DNA of 14,522 bases from CAYIFA01 sp964362625 (GTDB taxonomy: Bacteria; Patescibacteriota; Minisyncoccia; 1-14-0-10-42-19): the NCBI GenBank assembly GCA_964362625.1, contig CAYIFA010000022.1, forward strand, positions 1 through 14,522. Direction: 5' to 3'. Of the stretch, positions 1-6,911 are shown piece after piece. Both the position numbers and the translations under genes were made by a program. The first letter of the stretch is position 1. Each line of letters starts with the position of its first letter. The notes under the pieces were generated by a model. The model did not search any database. It was not told the DNA's origin and saw nothing but the letters and a program-made list of their open reading frames with translations.

Positions 1-1
1 T

Positions 2-1030
2 TTGCGCTATGCTAAACTTTTACTAAGCAATTTAGCGGGTCAAACTTTCAATATGCATAACGAATTAGTAACCAAGCGCAGCCCGATAGTGCTTATGTGG
101 AAATTCGCGGCTATTGAGGCCGCCGGGTTGATTTTGTATTTTGTAGCGTCTTTCTTAGGGGATGCCAAATATGAAATATATTCGCAGTTATTCCTGACCA
201 ATATTCTTCCGTACATGACCGCCAGAGTCATTTTCCTCTTTTTCGCTCAATTTGTTATGACCGTGTACGCTTTTCTAAGCTGGTACACCGAAGAATATAA
301 AATTCGAACAAATTCAATTATTCACGTAAAAGGATTTTTTAAAAAGCAGTCAACATCTTTCGGTAAAAATAAGTCGGCGCAAGTAATAATAAAATCTAGC
401 GTTTTAGGAAAACTTTTGCATTATGGAACAATCCAGATAAGAAGTAATGGAGCATATTTTTATCTTAAACAGATTTCCCATCCGGAGCGCATGTTGAATG
501 CAATTGAGGAAGGACCTTTGGCCGTCGCTTTCGCGGCTGGGCCAGATGTGAGGGACCTGCTTCAAGGGGAGGAAGGCGGCGAACTCGAGTTCAAATCCTC
601 TCTGCGCTTTGATTACAAACTTGGGAATGTGAATCGCGAGCTCGAAAAAGCGGCAATGAAAACAGTTGCCGCTTTTTTAAATTCCAATGGCGGGCATTTG
701 GTTTTGGGCGTTAGCGACAAGCACGAACCACTCGGTTTGCAAAATGACTACAGTGGTTTGCAAAGAAAAGACCGTGACGGTTTTGAAAACCACTTTACCC
801 AGTCCTTTAACGCCTCAATCGGACCAGAATTCCGGAATTTTGTAAAGCTTTGGTTCTACCCGGCTGGCGTTCACGAAATATGCGTGATCCAAACTCTGCC
901 TAGTCCGCGTCCGGTTTATTTTAAGGCCGACGGAAATGAATATTTTTTTATGCGTACCGGAAACATCACTTCCACCCTTAAGCTAAGTGAAATAGAATCA
1001 TATTTGCGTTCCCGCTGGCCGAAGCGATGA
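2..1030 (+). CDS. Membrane-anchored bacterial PH / AlbA_2 (Schlafen-like) protein, 5' partial
   Basis: The reading frame is open to the left edge and its first possible codon here is a TTG, so the true start probably lies outside the window. About 342 residues are visible. Two hydrophobic segments (about 30-52 and 69-95) look like membrane helices. They are followed by a beta-rich stretch (about 97-169, with VKGFF and a closing ISHPERM..AIEE) that resembles the bacterial PH domain (bPH_2/YdbS type). From about 190 to the end lies an AlbA_2 domain, the putative nucleic-acid-binding fold of Schlafen-like proteins, shown by ELEFKSSLR, AFLNSNGGHLVLGV, KDRDGFE, SPRPVYFK and FFMRTGN. Members of that family are usually soluble and are thought to bind nucleic acid; no substrate can be named here. 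Coupling to membrane helices and a PH domain suggests a membrane-tethered role. The two domain calls are fairly sure; function is unknown. The gene ends in TGA 56 bases before the next gene. Confidence 0.8.
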   Translation: MRYAKLLLSNLAGQTFNMHNELVTKRSPIVLMWKFAAIEAAGLILYFVASFLGDAKYEIYSQLFLTNILPYMTARVIFLFFAQFVMTVYAFLSWYTEEYKIRTNSIIHVKGFFKKQSTSFGKNKSAQVIIKSSVLGKLLHYGTIQIRSNGAYFYLKQISHPERMLNAIEEGPLAVAFAAGPDVRDLLQGEEGGELEFKSSLRFDYKLGNVNRELEKAAMKTVAAFLNSNGGHLVLGVSDKHEPLGLQNDYSGLQRKDRDGFENHFTQSFNASIGPEFRNFVKLWFYPAGVHEICVIQTLPSPRPVYFKADGNEYFFMRTGNITSTLKLSEIESYLRSRWPKR

Positions 1031-1042
1031 CATCTTCCACTT

Positions 1043-1060
1043 TTTAACAAAAATGTTAAA
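1043..1060. promoter_or_regulatory. Perfect 7-bp inverted repeat, possible operator or weak terminator
   Basis: TTTAACA and TGTTAAA form a perfect dyad separated by four A residues, in the 56-base gap between the AlbA_2 gene and the first receiver gene. The stem is very AT-rich and is not followed by a T-tract, so termination would be weak. It lies just upstream of a possible -10 box (TATAGA, 1062-1067), where an operator could sit. The role is inferred. Confidence 0.35.
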
Positions 1061-1061
1061 C

Positions 1062-1076
1062 TATAGATATCGGGGA
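1062..1076 (+). promoter_or_regulatory. Possible -10 box and ribosome binding site of the first receiver gene
   Basis: TATAGA at 1062-1067 resembles a -10 element and GGGGA at 1072-1076 is a purine-rich ribosome-binding candidate ten bases before the ATG at 1087. No convincing -35 element is seen. An alternative -10 (TAAAAT, 1077-1082) would give an almost leaderless transcript. Confidence 0.35.
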
Positions 1077-1086
1077 TAAAATTTTT

Positions 1087-1491
1087 ATGGTCAACCAAAA
1101 AATCCTTCTTATTGAAGACGATTCTACTTTAGCCGGCGCCCTTAGCCAAGGGCTTAAAGACGCCGGATTTGATGTAATCACGGCAATGGATGGCGAATCC
1201 GGATTTAATGCGGCTGTCGAGCAAAAACCAGCTCTTATTGTCCTTGACGAAATCTTGCCGAAACTGGAAGGATTGGAAGTGCACAAAAGACTGCAAGCCG
1301 AGGAGTCCATTCGCAATATTCCGGTAATCATGCTGACTAATGTCGAAGACCCCAGAAAAGTTTCGCAGGCCCTAGAGCAGGGGCTGAAAGATTATTTTAT
1401 CAAGGCCGACTGGTCAATGGCTGATATAGTTAAAAAAATTAAGGAAAAGCTGGCGGTGAGCGATAAGGATCAGAAATCCAGCGTCAAATAA
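1087..1491 (+). CDS. Stand-alone CheY-like response regulator receiver
   Basis: This 134-residue protein is a single receiver domain with no output domain. The phosphorylation site is complete: acidic pocket E10-D11-D12, phospho-acceptor D54 (in IVLDEILP), switch threonine T84 (in VIMLTN) and conserved lysine K106. The residue after the lysine is alanine rather than the usual proline. The tail after about residue 121 is charged and probably disordered. Such proteins normally pass a phosphoryl signal by protein contact. The obvious kinase candidate in the window is the membrane histidine kinase at 6962-9145, but pairing is inferred. Its TAA stop is directly followed by the ATG of the DsbA-like gene with no spacer, so the two are very likely cotranscribed. 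Confidence 0.93.
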   Translation: MVNQKILLIEDDSTLAGALSQGLKDAGFDVITAMDGESGFNAAVEQKPALIVLDEILPKLEGLEVHKRLQAEESIRNIPVIMLTNVEDPRKVSQALEQGLKDYFIKADWSMADIVKKIKEKLAVSDKDQKSSVK

Positions 1492-2256
1492 ATGGAAAAC
1501 GAAAATCTGAAGCTTAGCAAAAAAGAACGATGGGAGGCGCGTAAACAAGAGCGAACCGATGCCGCTTCTGGCCTGCGGCGAAAGAGATTAATCAAAAGAA
1601 TTTTATTATGGGCGATTGCTTTGACGGCTTTGGGTGGGTCGGTTTTGGGTTTAGCGCTGATAGTAATGAATTCCGAATCGTTAAATAAACCAGGAGACTT
1701 GACGATTCCGGTTTCCGGCGCTGATTGGTCAAAGGGACCGGCAGAAGCCCAGGCAGTTCTCGTGGAGTACAGCGATTTTCAATGTCCGGCATGCAAGAGT
1801 TATCATCCGCTCTTAAAACAACTTAATGAAGAATTTCCCGGAAAAATTAAATTCGTGTATCGGCACTTTCCGCTTAGCCAGATTCACCAAAATGCCCAAC
1901 TGGCCGCTTATGCCGCCGAAGCCGCGGGATTGCAGGGAAAATTCTGGGAAATGCACGATTTGATTTTTGATGGCCAGGAAACGTGGTCCATTGAGACAGC
2001 TCGCGACGCGGCTAATGATTTTATCCACTACGCCGAATCTTTAGATTTGGATTCTGGGAAATTGGCGAGTGACATGGACTTGTCAGAAATTAAACAGAAA
2101 GTTGACTTGAGCTACGCCGGCGGCTCTTCGGCCGGAGTTAATTCTACTCCGACATTTTTCTTAAACGGCAAAAAAATCCCAAACCCAAGAACTTATGATG
2201 AATTTAAAAAAATCATCGACGCTGTTCTCGGAGAAGCCGGCGATAGCAATTCCTAA
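1492..2256 (+). CDS. Membrane-anchored DsbA-like thiol-disulfide oxidoreductase
   Basis: The 254-residue product has a strongly basic N-terminal segment (residues 11-36), one membrane helix (about 37-59) and an extracytoplasmic DsbA/Thioredoxin_4-type domain. The redox motif is C98-P-A-C101 in the context DFQCPACKSYHP. The cis-proline loop is seen at STPTFFLNG (P220), and RHFPL plus the helical insertion around AAYAAEAAG are typical of the family. Known relatives introduce or shuffle disulfides in exported proteins. The start is the ATG immediately after the stop of the upstream receiver gene; no strong ribosome binding site is seen, which suits translational coupling. The following VKOR gene provides the expected re-oxidation partner. 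Family assignment is secure; direction of the reaction (oxidase rather than isomerase) is inferred from the neighbour. Confidence 0.93.
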   Translation: MENENLKLSKKERWEARKQERTDAASGLRRKRLIKRILLWAIALTALGGSVLGLALIVMNSESLNKPGDLTIPVSGADWSKGPAEAQAVLVEYSDFQCPACKSYHPLLKQLNEEFPGKIKFVYRHFPLSQIHQNAQLAAYAAEAAGLQGKFWEMHDLIFDGQETWSIETARDAANDFIHYAESLDLDSGKLASDMDLSEIKQKVDLSYAGGSSAGVNSTPTFFLNGKKIPNPRTYDEFKKIIDAVLGEAGDSNS

Positions 2257-2659
2257 CTGGATCGGATATTCTTTTGCTGTTTTCAGCTTTGCCGGATTTG
2301 TTGACGCCGCTTATCTTTCCGTAAAATATTATCTCGGCAGTAAAGTGGGCTGCGCTCTTTTGGGTGGATGCGAAATTGTCACTTCCAGCAAGTTCGCGGA
2401 TGTCGCCGGAGTCCCAATCGCGCTTCCTGGCGCGGCTTATTATCTTTTGGTTTTTCTTATCTCAATTTATTATTTGGATTCCGCAAATAAAAACGCGCTA
2501 ATCGCCGCCGGGCTATTATCGACTGCCGGATTTTTAATTTCGTTAGTACTTCTTTATATTCAGATTTTTGCTCTAGGCGCGCTTTGTCTTTACTGCCTTG
2601 CATCGCTTGCGACTTCAACGTTATTATTCATTAATAGTTTATTCTTATTAAGATCATGA
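2195..2659 (+). CDS. Vitamin K epoxide reductase (VKOR) family membrane protein
   Basis: This four-helix membrane protein (about 154 residues; helices near 22-45, 80-95, 101-125 and 129-150) carries the VKOR signature. There is a loop cysteine pair (C53 and C59, in GCALLGGCEIV), the following S-S-K-F-A-D and GVPIALPG segments, and the quinone-proximal C131-L-Y-C134 motif. In bacteria VKOR proteins re-oxidise DsbA-type partners and pass electrons to quinone, and the DsbA-like gene lies just upstream. The ATG at 2195 makes a 62-base overlap with that gene, which is long. Homology-like sequence begins only around residue 20, so the real start may be a non-ATG codon near 2243-2249, behind GGAG at 2230-2233. 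The gene ends in an ATGA overlap with the next gene. Confidence 0.92.
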   Translation: MMNLKKSSTLFSEKPAIAIPNWIGYSFAVFSFAGFVDAAYLSVKYYLGSKVGCALLGGCEIVTSSKFADVAGVPIALPGAAYYLLVFLISIYYLDSANKNALIAAGLLSTAGFLISLVLLYIQIFALGALCLYCLASLATSTLLFINSLFLLRS

Positions 2660-3000
2660 ATGAGCGAGCGTCATTATTACTAAGAACAGGCCTGGCTTTC
2701 GCGTTTTTTTACGCAGCCGGCGCGTCGTATTTTGACCAAACGTCTTGGATCGGATTTTTTCCAGATTTTTTAAGGCAAATGTTCCCGGAGAAGTTTTTGT
2801 TGGGCGGCTTTTCTCTGTTTGAGGTTATTTTGGGCCTCTGGCTGTTATCCGGCCGTTATCAATTTTGGGCTGGGTTAGTGTCGGCCGGAGCGCTTGCCGG
2901 CATAGTGATGTTTAATTTATCGCTCATGGACATTGTTTTTCGCGATATTTCTTTGGTTTTCGCGGCCCTGGGGATTACTGCGCTGGCATCAAAAAAATAA
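2656..3000 (+). CDS. DoxX-like small membrane protein
   Basis: The 114-residue product has four predicted membrane helices (about 6-24, 47-65, 70-90 and 96-112) and the general layout of the DoxX/MauE-like family: an early LRTGLAFAFFYAA helix, a loop with FFPDFL, then G.SLFEVILGLWLLSG. Its start overlaps the VKOR stop as ATGA, so the two are translationally coupled. DoxX-like proteins are often found with redox and thiol-handling systems, which suits this position, but the exact reaction is not known. No cysteines are present, so it is not itself a thiol relay. Family assignment is moderately sure. Confidence 0.75.
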   Translation: MNERASLLLRTGLAFAFFYAAGASYFDQTSWIGFFPDFLRQMFPEKFLLGGFSLFEVILGLWLLSGRYQFWAGLVSAGALAGIVMFNLSLMDIVFRDISLVFAALGITALASKK

Positions 3001-3004
3001 AATT

Positions 3005-3010
3005 GATAAT
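3005..3010 (+). promoter_or_regulatory. Possible -10 box of the second receiver gene
   Basis: GATAAT lies nine bases before the ATG at 3019 and there is no Shine-Dalgarno-like sequence in between. If used, it would give a leaderless or nearly leaderless transcript. No clear -35 element is seen, and read-through from the upstream operon is equally possible. Confidence 0.35.
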
Positions 3011-3018
3011 ATAGTACA

Positions 3019-3399
3019 ATGACCGACAATAAGAAAATCTTGATAGTTGACGACGATAAATTTTTACTGGATATTTACTCCATCAAATTTCGGGCGTCCG
3101 GCTACGATGTTGATATTGCGAATAATGGAAGCGAGGCCGTAGAAAAGATAAAAGGCGAGACGTCGTACGCTTTTGTATTAATGGATGTCGCCATGCCGGT
3201 GCTTGATGGTTTTGAGGTTTTGGAACAGCTGAAAAAAGATAAGCTGATGGACAAATGCCCGATTATTATGCTGACCAATTCCGGACGCGCTGAAGAAATA
3301 GAGCGCGGTAATAAGTTGGGCGCCAAGGGTTACATTATTAAATCACAGCATACGCCTTCCGAGGTTGTCAAAATCGTTGAGAGAATCGTTAGCGCCTAG
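3019..3399 (+). CDS. Second stand-alone CheY-like response regulator receiver
   Basis: A 126-residue single receiver domain with D11-D12-D13, phospho-acceptor D56 (in VLMDVAMP), switch threonine T86 (in IIMLTN) and lysine K108. As in the receiver at 1087-1491, the usual proline after the lysine is missing (K-S here). There is no output domain. The gene starts 18 bases after the DoxX-like gene and may share its transcript. It sits between the disulfide group and the ThiF operon, so it could serve either. The short upstream spacing and lack of a ribosome binding site fit the sparse initiation signals seen elsewhere in this window. Confidence 0.93.
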   Translation: MTDNKKILIVDDDKFLLDIYSIKFRASGYDVDIANNGSEAVEKIKGETSYAFVLMDVAMPVLDGFEVLEQLKKDKLMDKCPIIMLTNSGRAEEIERGNKLGAKGYIIKSQHTPSEVVKIVERIVSA

Positions 3400-3419
3400 C
3401 GCGGCCATAAAATTTTAGG

Positions 3420-3433
3420 ATTAAGTTCTTAAT
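3420..3433. promoter_or_regulatory. 14-bp palindrome upstream of the ThiF operon promoter
   Basis: ATTAAG-TT-CTTAAT is a perfect dyad with a two-base centre. It lies just upstream of the -35 position expected for the -10 box at 3458-3463. The tight centre makes an RNA hairpin unlikely and a protein-binding site more likely. Which protein would bind is unknown: none of the receivers in the window has a DNA-binding domain. Confidence 0.3.
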
Positions 3434-3454
3434 ATTTTGTGTTGCATAAAAAAT

Positions 3455-3463
3455 TGGTAAAAT
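3455..3463 (+). promoter_or_regulatory. Extended -10 promoter of the ThiF-nitroreductase operon
   Basis: TGGTAAAAT matches the extended -10 pattern TGnTAnAAT closely. No good -35 element is found at the normal spacing, which is common with extended -10 promoters. Transcription would begin near 3470, downstream of the ATG at 3462. That argues for a start codon at 3477 or 3498. Confidence 0.5.
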
Positions 3464-3497
3464 GCCAGTAGAGCTAATGGGGAGTAAAAGAGGATGT

Positions 3498-4730
3498 ATG
3501 GAACGTGAATTTTCCTATGCCGAATATTCGACTCGCCCACGAATATTGATCCTTGAAAATGAAAAAAATGATGTATTAATGCCGGGAATGAACGGTTCGG
3601 TTTATTTTATGCCGGACGCGCGTCACGGCCTCGGCTTTAAGGAGACAAAAATAGCAAAATCGGAAATATTTGATCTTTTGGGGCCAACTTTCTTTGGTTT
3701 ACTTGAAGATCTGGTGCCAGGGTCGCCTATTTGTGATACATTCCTTTCAGAATTTGAGGTTTTTGAAAAATCTTCAGGGGCCATCACCATTAACCCAAAA
3801 TACGGAACTTGGGTTTATTATCCCCGGGACCGCCATCTCGTAAGATTCGCTCCTCTATTTTGGCACCGCCTTTCTCTGGTAGTAAGAAATTCCATATTAA
3901 TTCGCGATCCGGAAATGAAATTGACTTGGCCGGAAATTCGCGAGCAATTTGAAAAGTCGGTAATAGCAGTTGCTGGCGCGAGCATCGGCAATAACGCGAT
4001 TCACGCGGTGGTCCAAGATATAAGGCCGGATCGCATTAAAATTGCCGACCAAAAAGAATACCATATGTCCAATGCTAATCGTGTGCGGATTAGTTATCGC
4101 GATTTTGGCCGGAATAAGGCGGTTTTAACCAGCGAGCAAATACATTCTATTGATCCGTTTGTTTTAATATCGGTGTTTGACAGCGGATTGCATAGCGGGA
4201 ATCTGGGAGATTTTATTTCCGGGAATCAGAAACTCCGCGAACCTCCTGCGTCAGTAGTTATAGAAGAAATAGACGACCTTGATATGAAGGTTGCCATCAG
4301 AGAAGAAGCAAGGCGCCAGAAAATTCCTGTGGTGATGGCGACCGATCTAGCCTCAGCCATCCAGCTTGATATAAGAAGGTTTGATAGAGATGATAGGCTA
4401 CCCTTAGCGGGCTGCGGAATATCAGACGACGATTTGTACTCGGCGTTAGATGAATGTAGAAATGCCGATATAGGCAAAAGCCGTTTTGATATTTTTGCTT
4501 CCCGGCTCATCGGTACGCATTACCGCGATATACCGGAATTCAGAAAAATATTCCTTAATGAGGAGCCGCCGCTTTTTGCCGGCTGGGCTCAACTTGGCTC
4601 TACCGCGATGATGGGCGGAGGTGTGGCGAGCGAAGCAGTTGCAAGAATTATCCTCGGCCACAAACTTCCGGAACGAATGTTCATTAACAAATTCACCGGA
4701 GAAACCATAGTGGAAGGAGAGCGGCTATGA
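3498..4730 (+). CDS. ThiF/E1-like ATP-dependent adenylating enzyme, Rv1355c-like
   Basis: With the start at 3498 the product has 410 residues. The N-terminal ~150 residues have no fold I recognise. The middle is an E1/ThiF Rossmann domain: nucleotide loop GASIGN (160-165), acidic end of strand two D184, the S191-N-x-N-R195 signature and K207 in GRNKA, all expected in adenylating E1-like enzymes. The segment IEEIDDLDMK (about 255-264), then IPVVMATD and RRFDRDDRLPL, resembles the mycobacterial Rv1355c (MoeY) family as I recall it. In that family a nitroreductase domain follows in the same chain; here it is the next gene. Paired zinc-binding cysteines are absent. The start is chosen because the promoter at 3455-3463 overlaps the longer ATG (3462) and AGAGGA at 3489-3494 precedes 3498; ATG 3477 is an alternative. 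The substrate is unknown. Confidence 0.85.
   Translation: MEREFSYAEYSTRPRILILENEKNDVLMPGMNGSVYFMPDARHGLGFKETKIAKSEIFDLLGPTFFGLLEDLVPGSPICDTFLSEFEVFEKSSGAITINPKYGTWVYYPRDRHLVRFAPLFWHRLSLVVRNSILIRDPEMKLTWPEIREQFEKSVIAVAGASIGNNAIHAVVQDIRPDRIKIADQKEYHMSNANRVRISYRDFGRNKAVLTSEQIHSIDPFVLISVFDSGLHSGNLGDFISGNQKLREPPASVVIEEIDDLDMKVAIREEARRQKIPVVMATDLASAIQLDIRRFDRDDRLPLAGCGISDDDLYSALDECRNADIGKSRFDIFASRLIGTHYRDIPEFRKIFLNEEPPLFAGWAQLGSTAMMGGGVASEAVARIILGHKLPERMFINKFTGETIVEGERL
4714..4720 (+). promoter_or_regulatory. Strong Shine-Dalgarno site of the nitroreductase-like gene
   Basis: AAGGAGA ends six bases before the ATG at 4727. It is the best ribosome binding site in the window and lies inside the end of the ThiF-like gene. 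Confidence 0.8.
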
Positions 4731-5770
4731 GGGAAAACCATGCTTGCTGGGAAATCCGGCCATTAAGCAATCCGAATATTTCTAAAGAAGAATTCTATCG
4801 GCATCTAGTCGGGTGGGCGATACTGGCGCCAAGCACGCACAATGCCCAACCGTGGCGGTTTTTGTTAAGACCAGTAAAAGACTCGATAGAAATGCGGCTT
4901 GATCAGAATTATGTTTTGCCGATTTCCGATCCGACCGGCCGCCAATCCTTCATTAGTTTAGGCGCGGCATATGAAAATCTAAAAATGGCCGCGAATTGTT
5001 ACGGGCTGGATTGTTCGACTGCGTATCTTAGCGAGGGCATCAACATTCAGCTGGCCGGCAATCCGCAACTGCCGCCTCTGACGGATGATTTATTGCTCGC
5101 CATGAAAAACAGAATGACCAATCGCGGAAAATTTGATTTTTCGCGTAAAATCGGCTTAAAATTTCTGCGGCAAATCAAAGATGCAGCATTTATTTTTGGA
5201 ACTGACCTCAATTTGATCGAAGATACTCCGACTCGTTTCGCAATTGCCGAATTGCAATATTTAGCCGACCGCTATGTCATAGCGCGTACCGACTTTCGTA
5301 AAGAACTTGCCGAATATCTTTTGCCGAACGACTCTATTTTGGGGCGGGGAATGCCCGGAAATACTTTTGGGCTGAACGATGATGCGGCTAAAAAAATCCA
5401 TGAACTGCTTAAGGCCGACGGGCTGTTTGATCCGAATCTGGCCGCTGGATTCGCCATAACCAACCGAGATGCCATTAAAAGCTCGCCATTGATCGCCGTT
5501 CTAAGCGCACCGGAAGATTCGCCTATTTGGTGGATAAAAATCGGCCAAGCGCTTGAGCGAATTGCGATTTTGTGCGAACTAGAAGGTTTGTCTTTGGCAA
5601 TAAACGCGGCTTTAATTGAAGTAGGGATTTTTAACAAAATGTTAAAGATGCGTTTGGGCGCGAAAAAGCGCCCGATGGCAATGATGCGAATAGGTTACGC
5701 TACTAAATCAGCGCCTCACTCTCCACGGATAAACGCAGTGGGTGTCATGGAGTTGAATGATGCAAGTTGA
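4727..5770 (+). CDS. Acg-type FMN nitroreductase-like protein
   Basis: This 347-residue protein matches the divergent Acg (Rv2032-like) branch of the nitroreductase fold. APSTHNAQPWRF (34-45) is the FMN-contacting N-terminal motif, DPTGRQSFISLGAAYENL (68-85) is the typical family helix, RMTNRGKF (129-136) is the usual R-x-T-N-R segment, WWIKIGQALERI (268-279) is a dimer-core helix, and RPMAMMRIGYA (315-325) is the closing strand. Family members bind flavin; several Acg-like ones lack known catalysis and may store or sequester flavin. The start overlaps the ThiF stop by ATGA and has a strong ribosome binding site. In Rv1355c-like proteins the corresponding domain is fused to the ThiF domain, and the two proteins here add up to about that fusion's length. 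The reaction, redox or otherwise, is not deducible. Confidence 0.87.
   Translation: MRENHACWEIRPLSNPNISKEEFYRHLVGWAILAPSTHNAQPWRFLLRPVKDSIEMRLDQNYVLPISDPTGRQSFISLGAAYENLKMAANCYGLDCSTAYLSEGINIQLAGNPQLPPLTDDLLLAMKNRMTNRGKFDFSRKIGLKFLRQIKDAAFIFGTDLNLIEDTPTRFAIAELQYLADRYVIARTDFRKELAEYLLPNDSILGRGMPGNTFGLNDDAAKKIHELLKADGLFDPNLAAGFAITNRDAIKSSPLIAVLSAPEDSPIWWIKIGQALERIAILCELEGLSLAINAALIEVGIFNKMLKMRLGAKKRPMAMMRIGYATKSAPHSPRINAVGVMELNDAS
5749..5752 (+). promoter_or_regulatory. Ribosome binding site deciding the start of the third operon gene
   Basis: GGAG lies seven bases before the second of two tandem ATG codons (5760) and only four before the first (5757), which favours 5760 as the start. Confidence 0.6.
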
Positions 5771-6905
5771 TGGATTAAACCCGTTTAAAGACCCGATAAG
5801 AAAATTAACTCCTCATGAATTACGGAATCTGACGCAGTATCTTCCGGCGCCTCTTTCAGTCTGGGCATATGACGATGTTAGATTTGAGGTATATCTTCCT
5901 AAACAGCTTTTCAATCCGCGATGGGGAGATGAATCGTTATATCAATTGCTTATCGATGCCCGCGGGTCTTATTATGTTTATGGGGATCGCCCTCCACTTG
6001 ACAATTACGATGCCAAATCAGCTCCATATTTAGTGCGCGTGATATACCCACACATAAGCAACGGGCAAGAGGTAATGGCGGAGGAATGGGTGAGCGACAG
6101 ATTGGTGCCGTTAACCGGCAAACCTCTGGGCAGCGGAGAGTTGGAATTTTTTGAGCACGATAAAAAAGGGATGGAAATTCTATTCCAGGAGAAATTTTTC
6201 GGCGTCCGCTCGCCGGGTTACCATCGTTTCTTCACTGTAACCAGCAATCGCCTTTGCGGCATAGCACCTTACGCGGCAAGTGCGAGCGATGATCCGATTT
6301 TTTCGCCGAGGCCGAACCGCTTGAAATACACCGGAATTTGTTATGTGCTGATTTGCAAGCACTTTTCGGATGATTATCTGGACTTAGCCGAAGCTCTATA
6401 TTCTACCAGCATCATTCACAATAAGGTCTTAGAGAAATCCATGACATTCGAGAAAGGCTCGAAATTGCTAAGAGTTGAATTTGCTCCGGCTTGGCAGATT
6501 TTTGGCTTTGCCGGAGCCGCCGAGATACGCTTGAATCGCTACGCCCATGATTCTGCCGTATATCAGTTCCCTCATTATTTTTTAGATTCAAAAAAACTCG
6601 TAATCTGCCTGGAAGAACTGCTTAATCGCGGCGCGTTAGCAATTGAGTCATTCCACCGTTACTGTGGCGCGAATGCAGGCGCCCAGAACAAGATTGACCC
6701 GCCGTTTGAGCAAATGCGGTATCTCGGAAACCTCTTAAACGTCAATGGCCCGATTTTCGGATCAAGTTTAACTGGTAAAGAACTTCGCGGCATTATTAAT
6801 GCTGAAGTTCCTGACGGTCCGGAGCTTAAAATCACAGCCATCGAAACAATACGGGAGAATACGAAAAATTTAATCGCCGAACTCGGTATTCACCGCATGG
6901 ACTAA
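5760..6905 (+). CDS. Unrecognised 381-residue protein coupled to the ThiF-nitroreductase pair
   Basis: I do not recognise this family with confidence. The soluble product has no signal peptide or membrane helix. It has an N-terminal half with aromatic-rich alpha/beta sequence (YQLLIDARGSYYVYGDRP; YLVRVIYPH; EEWVSDRLVPLTG) and a C-terminal half with a long mixed region (YALYST-like helix, EFAPAWQIFGFAGAAEIRLN, then FHRYCGANAG). The segment APYLVRVIYP followed by EEWVSDRLVP is loosely reminiscent of GNAT-fold acyltransferases of the N-acyl-amino-acid or autoinducer synthase type, but this is a weak impression. It overlaps the nitroreductase-like gene by 11 bases and ends just before the operon terminator, so it very probably acts with the ThiF and nitroreductase proteins. 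It could equally be a substrate-binding partner. Confidence 0.85.
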   Translation: MQVDGLNPFKDPIRKLTPHELRNLTQYLPAPLSVWAYDDVRFEVYLPKQLFNPRWGDESLYQLLIDARGSYYVYGDRPPLDNYDAKSAPYLVRVIYPHISNGQEVMAEEWVSDRLVPLTGKPLGSGELEFFEHDKKGMEILFQEKFFGVRSPGYHRFFTVTSNRLCGIAPYAASASDDPIFSPRPNRLKYTGICYVLICKHFSDDYLDLAEALYSTSIIHNKVLEKSMTFEKGSKLLRVEFAPAWQIFGFAGAAEIRLNRYAHDSAVYQFPHYFLDSKKLVICLEELLNRGALAIESFHRYCGANAGAQNKIDPPFEQMRYLGNLLNVNGPIFGSSLTGKELRGIINAEVPDGPELKITAIETIRENTKNLIAELGIHRMD

Positions 6906-6911
6906 TATCAA

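Noticed and set aside
3462..3497. ATG at 3462 as start of the ThiF-like gene
   Set aside because: It overlaps the extended -10 element, so it would lie upstream of the predicted transcription start; 3498 or 3477 fits better, though this is not certain.
3498..6905. Thiazole/oxazole-modified peptide (TOMM) biosynthesis cluster
   Set aside because: The ThiF plus nitroreductase pairing hints at it, but I see no YcaO-like cyclodehydratase and no small precursor peptide gene in the window.
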